A DNA stretch of 64,000 nt from Bog-473 sp963828505 (GTDB lineage Bacteria; Actinomycetota; Acidimicrobiia; Acidimicrobiales; RAAP-2): assembly GCA_963828505.1 (NCBI GenBank), contig CAWHFM010000013.1, forward strand, positions 135,899 to 199,898, read 5' to 3'. Shown piece after piece: positions 33,954 to 43,773 of the stretch (the stretch's first letter is position 1; each line of letters begins with the position of its first letter). The position numbers were made by a program, and so were the translations under genes. Under the pieces are notes generated by a model that did not search any database, was not told the DNA's origin, and worked only from the letters and a program-made list of their open reading frames with translations.

Positions 33954-35132
33954 CTAACTCAACGCCCCCGACGAACGAAGCTTCGCAATGGTGTCGGCGT
34001 CCACTCCCCACTCGAGCAAACCCGACACCGTGTCCGCTCCCGCGGGCGACGGAGGCCGCGATACCGAGGACGGCGTCCGGGAGAAGCGAGGCGCCGGCGC
34101 CGGCTGCACCGCTCCCGCAACTTCCACGAAGGTGGAGCGAGCCTCGTTGTGCGGATGCAGGTGCGCCTCCCACGGCGAGAGCACCGGCGTGACGCAGGCG
34201 TCGGTCCCGTCGAAGACGGCCGTCCACTCGTCCCGGGTCTTGGTCTTGAAGATGGAGGCGAAGCGCGACTTCATGGCCGGCCAGTCGTCCCGCGACATCT
34301 GCGACGGCAAGGACGAATCCTCGCTCAGGCCGAGGCCCTTCAGCAGCTCCGCGTAGAACTGCGACTCGATACCGCCCACCGCCATCCACTGCCCGTCCGA
34401 CGTCTCGTAGACCTCGTAGAAGGGCGCGCCCGTGTCGAGCATGTTCGCGCCGCGTTGATCGTTCCAGAGTCCGCCATGGTGGAAGGCGTGGATCATGGTC
34501 ATCAGGCAGGCCGCACCGTCGACCATGGCCGCGTCGACCACCTGGCCACGACCCGAGCGCGCCGCTTCGAAGAGGGCGGCCACCATGCCGAAAGCGAGCA
34601 GCATGCCTCCGCCGCCGAAGTCACCGACCATGTTGAGGGGCGGCACCGGTGCCGAGTCGGCCCGTCCCATGGACCACAGCGCGCCGCCGATGGCGATGTA
34701 GTCGATGTCGTGCCCGGCCATGGACGCCATCGGGCCGTCCTGGCCCCAGCCGGTCATGCGGCCGTAGACGAACCTCTCGTTGCGGGCGAGGCACACGTCG
34801 GGACCCAGACCCAGGCGCTCGGCCACCCCGGGCCGGAACCCCTCGACCAGCCCGTCGGCCTGCTCCACCAGCCCGAGCACGAGCTCGAGCGCATCGGGGT
34901 TCTTCAGGTCGATCCCGACGGAGGGACGCGACCGGTTCAGGAAATCCCAGTGCGCGCCGGCCCCCGAAGCGGCCTGCTCCTCGCCGCGCTCGACGGCGCC
35001 GGGTGCGGCCCGCTCCAGGCGGAGGACCTCCGCGCCGGCGTCGGCCAGCATCATGCAGGTGAAGGGCCCCGGCCCGATCCCCGCCAGCTCAATGATCTTG
35101 ACCCCCCGCAGCGGCCCGCTTCGCTCTCCCAC
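33954..35132 (-). CDS. CaiB/BaiF CoA-transferase family, alpha-methylacyl-CoA racemase-like
   Basis: The protein (392 aa) begins GPLRGVKIIELAGIGPGPF and contains LNRSRPSVGIDLKNPDA and MAGHDIDYIAIGGAL, the racemase-type catalytic segment. It likely epimerises or transfers CoA on branched acyl-CoAs. GTG at 35132 is preferred: a TTGACC/CAGCAT promoter-like pair puts transcription at this codon. An in-frame ATG lies at 35156. An acyl-CoA dehydrogenase lies two genes away. Confidence 0.85.
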   Translation of the reverse strand: MGERSGPLRGVKIIELAGIGPGPFTCMMLADAGAEVLRLERAAPGAVERGEEQAASGAGAHWDFLNRSRPSVGIDLKNPDALELVLGLVEQADGLVEGFRPGVAERLGLGPDVCLARNERFVYGRMTGWGQDGPMASMAGHDIDYIAIGGALWSMGRADSAPVPPLNMVGDFGGGGMLLAFGMVAALFEAARSGRGQVVDAAMVDGAACLMTMIHAFHHGGLWNDQRGANMLDTGAPFYEVYETSDGQWMAVGGIESQFYAELLKGLGLSEDSSLPSQMSRDDWPAMKSRFASIFKTKTRDEWTAVFDGTDACVTPVLSPWEAHLHPHNEARSTFVEVAGAVQPAPAPRFSRTPSSVSRPPSPAGADTVSGLLEWGVDADTIAKLRSSGALS

Positions 35133-35178
35133 GGCACGGATGCTGACCCGGGCCACCCCGGACGGTCAAGCTGGAGCG

Positions 35179-36267
35179 ATGCCCGCCGCCCGCGCCCCCG
35201 GACGAGTCACCCTCATCGGCGACCACACGGACTACAACGGCGGGCTGTCGCTGCCGATGGCCGTGGGCATGGCCACCGAGATCTCGTTCAGCCCGCAACC
35301 GGGCAGCTTCCTGATCGGCCTCGACTCCGATGCCCTCCCGGCCCGGCACGTCGAGATCCCGCTCGAGTTCCCGCTCCATTCGCCGCCGACATTCTCCGGG
35401 GCGGCGACCGCGCCCTTCCCGCCCGAGGCCCTCCTGGCGGCCTGCCTCCTGCGACTCCACCCACCATCCTCAGGCGGCCCGATCTCGGTCACCAGCACCC
35501 TGCCGGTCGGCGCCGGGCTCTCTTCGAGCGCTGCCTTCTCCGTCGCCTTCCTCCTCGCCGTCGGCCACGCCACGCCGGCCGCCCTCGACCCGCCCGGAGC
35601 TCTCGACCCGCTCGCCCTCGCCCTCGAGTGCCAGGAAGCGGAGCGAGCGGCCGGCGCGCACGTGGGCCTTCTCGATCCTCTGGCCATCGCTGCGGCCCGG
35701 GAGGGCCATGCCTTGCACATCGACTTCGAGTCGCTCCGGACCCGGCACGTCGCGGTGCCGACCGACGCCGCCTTCGTCGTCGTGCACAGCGAGGTCCCGC
35801 GGATCCTCGCCGCGTCCCCCTACGCCACGAGGCGGGCCGAGTGCGAGCAAGCGGCCCGGATCCTCGGCCGCCCTCTGGGACGCTGCACCCTCGGCGACCT
35901 GAGCGAGCTATCGGATCCCGTGCTGCGCCGGCGCGCCCGACACGTCGTGACCGAGTGCGCCCGCGTGCGGGAAGCCGAGCGCCTGATGGGTCGGGGCGAC
36001 CTCGTGGGACTCGGCGAGGTCATGACGGAAGGCCACCGCAGCCTGGCCGGCGACTACAGGGTCACGGTGCCCGCCGTCGACGAGCTGGTGGCGCACCTCC
36101 TGGCTCAGGAGGGGGTCCTCGGTGCCCGGATGACCGGGGGAGGCTTCGGTGGATGCGTCATCGCCTTGTGCCGCCCCGACTCCCCGGCCCTCGACCCCGA
36201 GAGCCACCACCCGCGCCAGGCCTGGCGGGTCAACCCTTCTCGCGGCGCAGCTCGTCTTGCGACGTAG
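35179..36267 (+). CDS. galK: Galactokinase (GHMP kinase)
   Basis: The protein (362 aa) has the galactokinase signature GRVTLIGDHTDYNGG, the ATP-binding PVGAGLSSSAAFSVA and the C-terminal MTGGGFGGCVIAL. It phosphorylates galactose at C1 in the Leloir pathway; no galT or galE is next to it. GGAG precedes the ATG closely. Its 3' end overlaps trpD by 38 bases in convergent orientation. Confidence 0.9.
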   Translation: MPAARAPGRVTLIGDHTDYNGGLSLPMAVGMATEISFSPQPGSFLIGLDSDALPARHVEIPLEFPLHSPPTFSGAATAPFPPEALLAACLLRLHPPSSGGPISVTSTLPVGAGLSSSAAFSVAFLLAVGHATPAALDPPGALDPLALALECQEAERAAGAHVGLLDPLAIAAAREGHALHIDFESLRTRHVAVPTDAAFVVVHSEVPRILAASPYATRRAECEQAARILGRPLGRCTLGDLSELSDPVLRRRARHVVTECARVREAERLMGRGDLVGLGEVMTEGHRSLAGDYRVTVPAVDELVAHLLAQEGVLGARMTGGGFGGCVIALCRPDSPALDPESHHPRQAWRVNPSRGAARLAT

Positions 36268-37297
36268 CCACCAGCGCGTCGAGCACGCCGAGCGCCCGGC
36301 CGCTGTCGACGGACTCGGCCGCCACGACCATTCCCGACCCGAGATCCTCCACCCAACCTGCGACCACGAGCGCCGCCGACGCGTTGAGCAGCCCGATGTC
36401 TCGCCTGGCGCCCGGCTCGCCCTCGAGCACCGAGCGGATCACGCCGGCGTTGAACACGGCGTCGCCGCCGCGCAGGTCCGCCAGGGTCGCGGGTGCGATC
36501 CCCAGGGCGGCCGGGTCGACACGCCACTCGGACACCTCGTAGCGTCCCGACCCCCCCGCATCTCCGCGCACGTCGATCACCGACGTCGGCGAGGTCACGC
36601 TCAGCTCGTCGAGGCCGTCGTCGGCGTGGACGATGAGCGTGCGCCGGCTGCCGGTGACACCGAAGACCGCGGCCATGATCGGGGCCATGGCGGGGTCGCT
36701 CACGCCGACCAGCTGATGACGGATCCCGGCGGGATTGGTGAGCGGGCCGAGGAAGTTGAAGACCGTCGGGACCCCGATTTCGCGGCGTACCGGACCGACG
36801 AAGCGCATGGCCGGATGGAAGCGCTGCGCGAAGCAGAAGCCCATCCCGGCCTCACGGACGCACCGGGCGACGCCCTCGGGCCCGATCTCCACCGCGACGC
36901 CGAGCGCTTCGAGCACGTCGGCCGTGCCGACCGAGGACGAGGCGGCCCGGTTGCCGTGCTTGCAGACCGGAACACCGCACCCGGCGGTGATCAGCGCGGC
37001 GAGCGTGGTGACGTTGATGCTGGCCAGGCGGTCGCCCCCCGTGCCCACGAGATCGACCACCGGCGAAGTGGCGACGTCGAGCGGGCAGGGAACCGCTGCT
37101 GCGACCATGGCGCGGGCGAGGCCCGTCACCTCCTCCACCGTCTCGCCCTTGGCGTGGAGCAGGGTGAGGAAGGCGCCGACCTGTGCCGGCGTGGCGTCGC
37201 CGGCGAAGACGACACCCATCACCTCCTCGGCCTCGGCCTCCGTCAGCGACTCGCGACGGGTCAAGCGACCCAGCACCTCGGGCCAGCCGAGGCTCAT
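36230..37297 (-). CDS. trpD: Anthranilate phosphoribosyltransferase
   Basis: The protein (355 aa) has LVGTGGDRLASINVTTLAAL (PRPP site), KHGNRAASSSVGTADVLEAL and FNFLGPLTNPA, all diagnostic of TrpD. It transfers phosphoribose to anthranilate in tryptophan synthesis. It stands alone, away from other trp genes. An acyl-CoA dehydrogenase gene lies 18 bases upstream. Confidence 0.94.
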   Translation of the reverse strand: MSLGWPEVLGRLTRRESLTEAEAEEVMGVVFAGDATPAQVGAFLTLLHAKGETVEEVTGLARAMVAAAVPCPLDVATSPVVDLVGTGGDRLASINVTTLAALITAGCGVPVCKHGNRAASSSVGTADVLEALGVAVEIGPEGVARCVREAGMGFCFAQRFHPAMRFVGPVRREIGVPTVFNFLGPLTNPAGIRHQLVGVSDPAMAPIMAAVFGVTGSRRTLIVHADDGLDELSVTSPTSVIDVRGDAGGSGRYEVSEWRVDPAALGIAPATLADLRGGDAVFNAGVIRSVLEGEPGARRDIGLLNASAALVVAGWVEDLGSGMVVAAESVDSGRALGVLDALVATSQDELRREKG

Positions 37298-37315
37298 CGG
37301 AGCGGGTTCATCGGG

Positions 37316-38497
37316 TCAGTCCCACCACAGGTCGCCGTCGAGAACGCCGCGGGCGATGAGGCCGAGCTGGACCTGCGACGTTCCTTCCACAATGGTCAGC
37401 TGCTTGGCGTCGCGGTACCACTGCTCGGTCGGATGGTCCTCCATGTACCCGGCGGCCCCGAGCAGCTGGACGGCGAGCGACGAGGCCCTTACTGCCAACT
37501 CGGTCGCGTGGTACTTGGCCATGGAGAGGTAGGGCACGTACTCCTTGGTGAACTTCCCGGCGTCGGCCAGGACCGCAGCCCGGTAGGTCAGCAGTCGCGC
37601 CGCTTCTATGTCCACGGCGCACTTGGCGATCTCCCACTGAATGCCCTGGAAGTCGGCGATCGTCTTGCCGAAGGCCTCCCGCTGCTTCACGTACTCGGTG
37701 GCGTACATCAGCGCGCCCTCGGCCAACCCGATCCCCCGCGCCGCGACGATCGGTCGCATGGCGTTGAGCCCGAGCATGGCCAGGCGGAACCCACCGACCT
37801 CGCCGATGACGTTCTCCCCCGGGACATGGACATCGCCCAGGAGGAGCTCGCCCGTGTCCACGCCGCGCACGCCCATTTTGTGGTCGCGCCGGCCGACCTC
37901 CACACCGTCCCAGGAGCGCTCCACGATGAAGGCCGTCACCGAGTCGTGCGCCCGGCTCGTGGGGTCCGACGTCTTGGCGAAGACGGTGTACCAGTCGGCC
38001 TCGGCCACGCCCGACATCCAGCACTTGGTGCCGTTGAGGACCCAGCCGCCCTCCGCTCCGGCGCCCCCGTCGGGGACCGCCTTCGTCCGCATGCCCATCA
38101 CGTCGCTGCCCGCCTGCGGTTCTGAGAGGCCGAAGGCGGCCCGCAGGGTTCCGTCGGCGATCCCCGGGAGGTAGCGGCGCTTCTGCTCGTCGGACCCCGC
38201 GATCATGACCGGGCCTGTCGGGAGGCGGGTGAGGAGCAGCATCAAGGCGGCGGTGTTGGAGTACTTGGCCACCTCCTCAATGGCGATGGCCAGCCCGAGG
38301 ATGCCGGCCCCGGATCCGCCGTACTCCTCCGGGACGCACAGGCCGAGCAGGCCGGCGTCACGGAAGGCCTCGAAGAGGTCCTGGGGATATGTGCCCTCCT
38401 TGTCGACCGACCGAGCCCGTGGTTTGACCTTGTCCTGGGCCAGGCGCCGGACTGATCGCTGCAGCTCCGCCAGCTCGTCGGGGAGGTCGAAAATCAC
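37316..38497 (-). CDS. Acyl-CoA dehydrogenase
   Basis: The protein (393 aa) shows the three ACAD domains: FGLSEPQAGSDVMGM (FAD/substrate loop), KCWMSGVAEADWYTVFAKT, REAFGKTIADFQGIQ and the C-terminal LTIVEGTSQVQ, where Glu is the catalytic base in this family. It performs the first oxidation of an acyl-CoA. The start is GTG at 38497. Confidence 0.93.
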   Translation of the reverse strand: MIFDLPDELAELQRSVRRLAQDKVKPRARSVDKEGTYPQDLFEAFRDAGLLGLCVPEEYGGSGAGILGLAIAIEEVAKYSNTAALMLLLTRLPTGPVMIAGSDEQKRRYLPGIADGTLRAAFGLSEPQAGSDVMGMRTKAVPDGGAGAEGGWVLNGTKCWMSGVAEADWYTVFAKTSDPTSRAHDSVTAFIVERSWDGVEVGRRDHKMGVRGVDTGELLLGDVHVPGENVIGEVGGFRLAMLGLNAMRPIVAARGIGLAEGALMYATEYVKQREAFGKTIADFQGIQWEIAKCAVDIEAARLLTYRAAVLADAGKFTKEYVPYLSMAKYHATELAVRASSLAVQLLGAAGYMEDHPTEQWYRDAKQLTIVEGTSQVQLGLIARGVLDGDLWWD

Positions 38498-38564
38498 GGC
38501 CGCAGGCTATCGGACCTCCCGAACAGGTACTTTTTGGGCTCTTGACCCTCGACGACTCCCCGCA

Positions 38565-40238
38565 GTGACCCTCGACGACTCCTCGAAATCCCGATCCGAC
38601 CTCCAGGCGGAGCTGCGCAAGGCGCACCGCAAGGAGAAGCGACACCAGCATCGGTGGCGCCGCCGGATCCTCATCGCCCTCGGCGCCGTCGTGCTCATTG
38701 CCGTCCTGGGTGCCGCCGGGGTCTACGAGTACGCGAACTACCAGTTCAACCAGATAAAGAAGATCCACTCCAAGCATCTGGTCGCCCAGGCCCCGCCCGG
38801 GCAGCCGTTCACCATGCTCTTCGTCGGCTCGGACTCCCGGCAGTTCGTCGACGACGACAACTCCACCCAGGTCAACGCCTTTGGCACGACCGGAGACGCT
38901 GGAGGCCAGCGCAGCGACGTCACCATGGTGGCCCGGTTCGTGCCCGCCACCAAGACGGTGACCGTGCTGTCGATCCCTCGCGACCTCTGGGTCGACATCC
39001 CCGGCGACGTCAACGACATCTCGGGGATGAACCGCATCAATGCGGCGTTCAACTCGGGCCCGGACCTACTCATCCAGACCATCGAGGAGGACCTCGGCAT
39101 CTCCGTCAACCACTACGTGGCGGTGGGCTTCCCGGGCTTCTCGGGCATGGTGAACGCGCTCGGCGGCATCACCATGGACTTCCCGACCCCGGTCAAGGAC
39201 CAGTACACGGGGCTCGACGTCACGACGACCGGCTGCCAGACGGTCAACGGGACCGTCGCCCTGCAGCTCGTGCGCAGCCGCCACCTGTACTACATGGACC
39301 AGTACGGCAACTGGGACTACGACGGTCAGTCGGACTTCAGCCGCATCCAGCGTCAGGACGCCTTCTTCCGCGCCGTGCTGGCCAAGGTGAACACGCTCTC
39401 CCTGACCAACCCGCTCGCCGTCAACTCGTTCGTCTCCGCCGCCGTGGGGAACCTGACCATCGACGACACCCTGAACGAGGGCGACCTCCTCCACCTGGCG
39501 GAGCAGTTCAAGGGCCTTCCGTCGACACACTTCATCACCGAGACGCTGCCGACGACCGCGTACGTGACCTCCGGCGGTGCGGACGTGTTGCAAGAGGCAC
39601 AGCCCTGGGCCGACGAGATGATCAACTCGTTCAAGCAGCTGGGCCTGCCCACGCCCAAGCCGGCGCCGACGACCACCACGACCGTTCCGGCCGTGCCGCG
39701 CGCCCAGATCGACGTCCAGGTCCTGAATGCGTCCACCACCAACGGGCTGGCGCACTCCACGGGAACGGCCCTGGCCCTCCAAGGGTTCCGCATCGCCGAG
39801 ATCGGGGACGCCACCACGTCGCTGCCTTCGAGCACATCGGTGATCCAGTACGGTCCCGGCCAGCTCCAGGCGGCGCACACGCTGGGGGCCGCCCTGAACG
39901 GACCGGTGACCTACACCGAGGTGGCGAGCCAGAGCGGGCAGACGTTGACGTTGCTGGTGGCCGGGCCGCAGCTCACCGTGATCCCATCGGGGGCAACGGC
40001 GACCACGAGCACGACCACCCCGGCCGGGCCGACGACGAACACCACGACGACCATCCCTGCTGACGTCTACACGAACGCGCAGCAAGAGCCCTGGAACCCC
40101 TACCCGTGCACGCTCGGCGCGACGTCGCAGGTGACGGCCACGACTCCCGCTCCGACACAGCCGACGGCGAAGAAGTCGCCCGGGACGAAGCCCGGCGGCC
40201 GGGTACCGGCGTCGTCGACGACTTCGACGACGTCCTGA
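38565..40238 (+). CDS. LytR-CpsA-Psr (LCP) family cell-wall ligase with LytR_C domain
   Basis: The protein (557 aa) has a basic cytoplasmic N-terminus, one transmembrane helix (about residues 34-54), an LCP domain (FVGSDSRQ, VTVLSIPRDLWVDIPG, LVRSRHLYYMD) and a LytR_C domain (IDVQVLNASTTNGLA), with Thr/Pro-rich linkers. LCP enzymes attach wall polymers such as arabinogalactan or teichoic-type glycans to peptidoglycan. GTG at 38565 is the first in-frame start after the divergent gene; a 17-base direct repeat overlaps it. Confidence 0.9.
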   Translation: MTLDDSSKSRSDLQAELRKAHRKEKRHQHRWRRRILIALGAVVLIAVLGAAGVYEYANYQFNQIKKIHSKHLVAQAPPGQPFTMLFVGSDSRQFVDDDNSTQVNAFGTTGDAGGQRSDVTMVARFVPATKTVTVLSIPRDLWVDIPGDVNDISGMNRINAAFNSGPDLLIQTIEEDLGISVNHYVAVGFPGFSGMVNALGGITMDFPTPVKDQYTGLDVTTTGCQTVNGTVALQLVRSRHLYYMDQYGNWDYDGQSDFSRIQRQDAFFRAVLAKVNTLSLTNPLAVNSFVSAAVGNLTIDDTLNEGDLLHLAEQFKGLPSTHFITETLPTTAYVTSGGADVLQEAQPWADEMINSFKQLGLPTPKPAPTTTTTVPAVPRAQIDVQVLNASTTNGLAHSTGTALALQGFRIAEIGDATTSLPSSTSVIQYGPGQLQAAHTLGAALNGPVTYTEVASQSGQTLTLLVAGPQLTVIPSGATATTSTTTPAGPTTNTTTTIPADVYTNAQQEPWNPYPCTLGATSQVTATTPAPTQPTAKKSPGTKPGGRVPASSTTSTTS

Positions 40239-40248
40239 CCTCTCCGAG

Positions 40249-40488
40249 TTAGGCCGACTTGCGGCGCTGGCGCACGATCCGCCGGCGCTCGCGCTCGGTC
40301 GTGCCTCCCCAGACGCCCTCGCGCTCGCGATGAGCCAGGGCATGCTCCAGGCACGCCTGGCGGACCGGGCAGACGGCGCAGACAGCCTTGGCCTCGGCCG
40401 CGTCGGCCTCGTCCTCGGTCACGGGGTAGAACGCCTCGACGTCCAAACCCCGACAGGCTGCTTGCTTACGCCACGTGGCGGCGATCAT
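40249..40488 (-). CDS. WhiB-family iron-sulfur transcription factor
   Basis: The protein (79 aa) has the four cluster cysteines C12, C37, C40 and C46 (C-x24-CxxC-x5-C), the GVWGG turn and a basic C-terminal ERERRRIVRQRRKS. WhiB proteins bind [4Fe-4S] and the primary sigma factor. They are restricted to Actinomycetota and their phages, so this helps to place the host. ATG at 40488 or GTG at 40497 may start it. Confidence 0.93.
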   Translation of the reverse strand: MIAATWRKQAACRGLDVEAFYPVTEDEADAAEAKAVCAVCPVRQACLEHALAHREREGVWGGTTERERRRIVRQRRKSA

Positions 40489-40658
40489 GGGAAACACATC
40501 CTCGGAAAACAGAATCTGAGCGGTGGATACTTACGTTCGCCCTGCTCGGAGGACCCTTTTCGGGCGAGCCGAAATCATCAGCTCCGAAAACGGCGAACGG
40601 AAAGTATGGCTTACGACTGTGGCGCCTGTAAAGACTTCTGCACAGGAATTGTTCCTGC

Positions 40659-41333
40659 TCAGCCCATGGGCAGCCGCTTTGTTGTGCCGCGGAGGTCCCC
40701 GAGGAGCTCCGCCCTGACCTCGGGGGTCAGCACCGTCCGGACCTCGTAGGCGGGGTGCGTGGCCACGAGCGCCACCTCGGCCGCAGCGGCGAAGGCGTCC
40801 ACCTGGGCCTCGGAGAAGGCGAAGCGGAGGTAGTGGACCGCCGGGGTCACCGTCTCGCGGGTCAGGGCGGAGGCGTGTTGCGCCTCCGGGGCGCTCATCA
40901 CCAGCTCGGCGCCGAACGCCACTCCGACATGCCGCTCGATCCCGACGAGCGCGGGCAGCCAGCCCCGCAGCGCCTCCTCCGAGGTGAGCTCGATGAACAG
41001 CGTGGCCGACAGCTCGCCCACGCTCGGCAGGAGGCGGTTGTAGATGTCGAGCTCGGTCTGGATGCCCTCGTCGCTGATGATCTTCTCCGCCCGTGCCATC
41101 TCGTGGATCTGGAATCGCACGGTGTCCGCGCACTCGAAGACCAGGGTCATGATGGAGCCGAGCGCCACCCGCCGCTCGCGCTTGTGGGCGATCACGCGGG
41201 CCCGGTAGCTCTCTCGCACCCGCTCGTAGGCTCGCAGGTCGAGCACGTCAAGCAGGGTCAAGGGGGCTCCGGCAGGCTCGGCCACCGCTCCCCCCGTCGA
41301 CCCGGCAACGACTCCCCCCGCCGACCCGGTCAC
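40659..41333 (-). CDS. DUF3501 family protein
   Basis: The protein (224 aa) contains LTLLDVLDLRAYERVRESYR, RRVALGSIMTLVFECADTVRFQIHEM and EKIISDEGIQTELDIYNRLL (shortened here), the typical DUF3501 start. It is encoded with rubrerythrin and an HdrB-like Fe-S protein. GTG at 41333 shares GTGA with the Fe-S gene stop. The biochemical role is unknown; context points to oxidative or iron stress. Confidence 0.85.
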   Translation of the reverse strand: MTGSAGGVVAGSTGGAVAEPAGAPLTLLDVLDLRAYERVRESYRARVIAHKRERRVALGSIMTLVFECADTVRFQIHEMARAEKIISDEGIQTELDIYNRLLPSVGELSATLFIELTSEEALRGWLPALVGIERHVGVAFGAELVMSAPEAQHASALTRETVTPAVHYLRFAFSEAQVDAFAAAAEVALVATHPAYEVRTVLTPEVRAELLGDLRGTTKRLPMG

Positions 41334-42679
41334 CGCTGCCCCGCCGACCCGAGCCCGTAAGCCCGTGCCACCAACTGCATCGGGTGCTGCGGCGTCGTCC
41401 CGGTCTCCTGGAGGATGGAGCCGTTGGCGAGATGGCAGTCCCCGCACACCACCTCGTTCCCGGCCGCCTGAATGTCGCGACCGAGGGGTGCGGCGACCTG
41501 GCGAGCCAGCTCGTAGTTCTCGGCCCGATACCCCCAGGTCCCGTCGATGCCCGAGCACCGCTGCACCAGCGTGCACTTCACGCCGGCCACCTTGAGGAGA
41601 TCACGACCGCGCAACCCCGCGTTCTGCGCCTGGAGGTGACACGCCACGTGGTAGGTCACGGAGTCGGGCACGGCACCGGACTCACGGCCCGGGAACTCGT
41701 CACGCAACTCGAAGGGGTCGCCCCGGTCGCGGTGGCGTTTGACGAGATACTCGGCCGAGTCGTACGTATGCGTCGCCACCAGCTCGGCCTCGGGGCCCGG
41801 GACGTACATCGGGTAGTCTCGCTTGAGCACGTAGGCGCAGGTCGGCTGGGCCACGATCACGTCGCGGCCCGCCCGGACGTCGGCCGCCAGCACGGCGACG
41901 TTGCGCCGCGCCGCCTTGGTGAACTCCCCGACATCGCCCGAGTGCAGCCACGGCGCCCCGCAGCATCTCGCGCCCTCGGGCAGCGAGCACTCCAGGCCGT
42001 TGTGCTCGTAGACCTCGATGATCGCCTTGGCGACGTCGGGCGCCATGTACTCGACGAAGCAGGTGGGGAACACCGCCACGGCTCCGGTTCGGCTCGGCGC
42101 GGCGGCCTGACCCCTCCCGCCCGCATCAGGAGCGTCGGGACGTCTGCGGCGGAACCACGTGGTGAACCGCTCCCGGGCGTACGGCGGCAGGAGTCGTTCC
42201 GCCGCGATGCCGATCGTCTTCTCCATCACCCGTCGCGGCAGTGAGCCCGGCGTGCCCGTGGCCCAGTTGACCACCGGCGCGGCGGCCACCGAGACCGTTC
42301 CGAGCAGGTCGGTCCTGCCGAGGAACTGGTCGGTGAGGCGTTCCTTGACCGCCACGCCCTGCGCCTTGCGGACGGCGTGGACCCGGCTCATGAGCCGCGG
42401 GAAGTCGAGCTCCCATTCGTGCGGAGGCACGTAGGGGCACTTCACGTAGCAGAGCTTGCATTGGTAGCACTCGTCGACCACCTGGTCCCGCTCGCCATCG
42501 GTCAGCTTCGAGACGTCCCCGTCGTTGGCGTCGATGAACGAGAACATCGACGGGAACGACGGGCACAGGTTGAAACAGAGCCGGCACCCTTGGCAGAGAT
42601 CGAAGACCCGGTCGACCTCCTCGCGAAGGGCGACCGGATCGAAGTACTTCGGGTCCGTCGGGTCGTAGATGGCAGTCAC
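41330..42679 (-). CDS. Heterodisulfide-reductase-like iron-sulfur protein
   Basis: The protein (449 aa) has two ferredoxin-type clusters (C29/C32/C35/C39 and C71/C74/C77/C81) and CCG-like cysteine domains (ARCCGAPWL; VACHLQAQN; VQRCSGIDGTWG). It resembles HdrD/GlpC-type electron-transfer proteins. It sits between rubrerythrin and DUF3501 in one operon, so it may pass electrons to rubrerythrin for peroxide reduction; this is inference. Confidence 0.85.
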   Translation of the reverse strand: MTAIYDPTDPKYFDPVALREEVDRVFDLCQGCRLCFNLCPSFPSMFSFIDANDGDVSKLTDGERDQVVDECYQCKLCYVKCPYVPPHEWELDFPRLMSRVHAVRKAQGVAVKERLTDQFLGRTDLLGTVSVAAAPVVNWATGTPGSLPRRVMEKTIGIAAERLLPPYARERFTTWFRRRRPDAPDAGGRGQAAAPSRTGAVAVFPTCFVEYMAPDVAKAIIEVYEHNGLECSLPEGARCCGAPWLHSGDVGEFTKAARRNVAVLAADVRAGRDVIVAQPTCAYVLKRDYPMYVPGPEAELVATHTYDSAEYLVKRHRDRGDPFELRDEFPGRESGAVPDSVTYHVACHLQAQNAGLRGRDLLKVAGVKCTLVQRCSGIDGTWGYRAENYELARQVAAPLGRDIQAAGNEVVCGDCHLANGSILQETGTTPQHPMQLVARAYGLGSAGQR

Positions 42680-42718
42680 AGCGGCTCCGCCGCCCTGGGC
42701 CTCCGCCTCAGCCTCGGC

Positions 42719-43138
<420 letters not shown>

Positions 43139-43170
43139 CTTGAGGTTGTTCCCTTTCTCTGGTTCTCTGA

Positions 43171-43227
43171 TTTGTTCGGTCTGGGTTTGTTCGGTCTGGG
43201 GTTGTTCGGTCTCGGGCTCGGTCTCGG
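43171..43227. repeat. 15-bp tandem repeat between fur and rubrerythrin
   Basis: TTTGTTCGGTCTGGG occurs twice exactly (43171-43185, 43186-43200), then as degenerate copies to about 43227. It fills the 5' untranslated part of the rubrerythrin gene, just after the fur stop. It may be a replication-slippage array or affect expression. Confidence 0.8.
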
Positions 43228-43232
43228 GCTCG

Positions 43233-43652
43233 TCAGACGCGGCACTGGTCGCACAGCCCACGGAAAACCACCTCGGCGCTCTGCACGTCGAACCCCTGGG
43301 ACGCCCGCGGCGGGACGCGGAGCCCGGGGATGTCCACCGCCAGGTCGCGTACCTTGCCACACGAGCGGCAGACCAGGTGGTGGTGGGAGTCCTCGACGTT
43401 GGGGTCGAAACGCGCCGAACCCGTCCCGACGTCGACGACAGAGATCGCGCCCAGGTCGACCAGGTCGTTGAGGGTCTGGTACACGGTCTTGAGGGACACG
43501 TGGGGCATCTCTCGGAGTACGCGCTCGTGCACATGCTCCGCCGAGGGATGGGTCACGTCACCCTGTAGGGCGCGGAAGATGCACTGGCGCTGGGCGGTGA
43601 TCTTGCGACCGTGCGCCCGGAAGAGGTCGGTCAACGCGTCGGGCGACTCCAT
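43233..43652 (-). CDS. Fur/PerR-family metal-dependent regulator
   Basis: The protein (139 aa) has the winged-helix part with VSLKTVYQTLNDLVDLG, the metal site region DSHHHLVCRSCGK and a second pair CDQC at the C-terminus (structural zinc). It heads the operon with rubrerythrin, Fe-S protein and DUF3501, which favours a PerR-like peroxide sensor over iron homeostasis. A matching palindrome lies 34 bases upstream. Confidence 0.9.
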   Translation of the reverse strand: MESPDALTDLFRAHGRKITAQRQCIFRALQGDVTHPSAEHVHERVLREMPHVSLKTVYQTLNDLVDLGAISVVDVGTGSARFDPNVEDSHHHLVCRSCGKVRDLAVDIPGLRVPPRASQGFDVQSAEVVFRGLCDQCRV

Positions 43653-43685
43653 GGCCCCGTCACCCTAGCGGCCGCGATCCCGTAA

Positions 43686-43700
43686 TGACAACGTTTGTCA
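43686..43700. promoter_or_regulatory. Fur/PerR-like box upstream of the fur operon
   Basis: TGACAACGTTTGTCA is a 7-1-7 inverted repeat with six of seven pairs. It lies just upstream of fur. A TTGACA -35-like hexamer (minus strand, 43696-43701) overlaps it, so binding would block the promoter. Confidence 0.7.
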
Positions 43701-43773
43701 AAATCGACTGATCGAAGTGAGCTCCCGGGACGGATCTCGTCGAACGCGCTCGCGAATCGGCGCGAGACACGTC

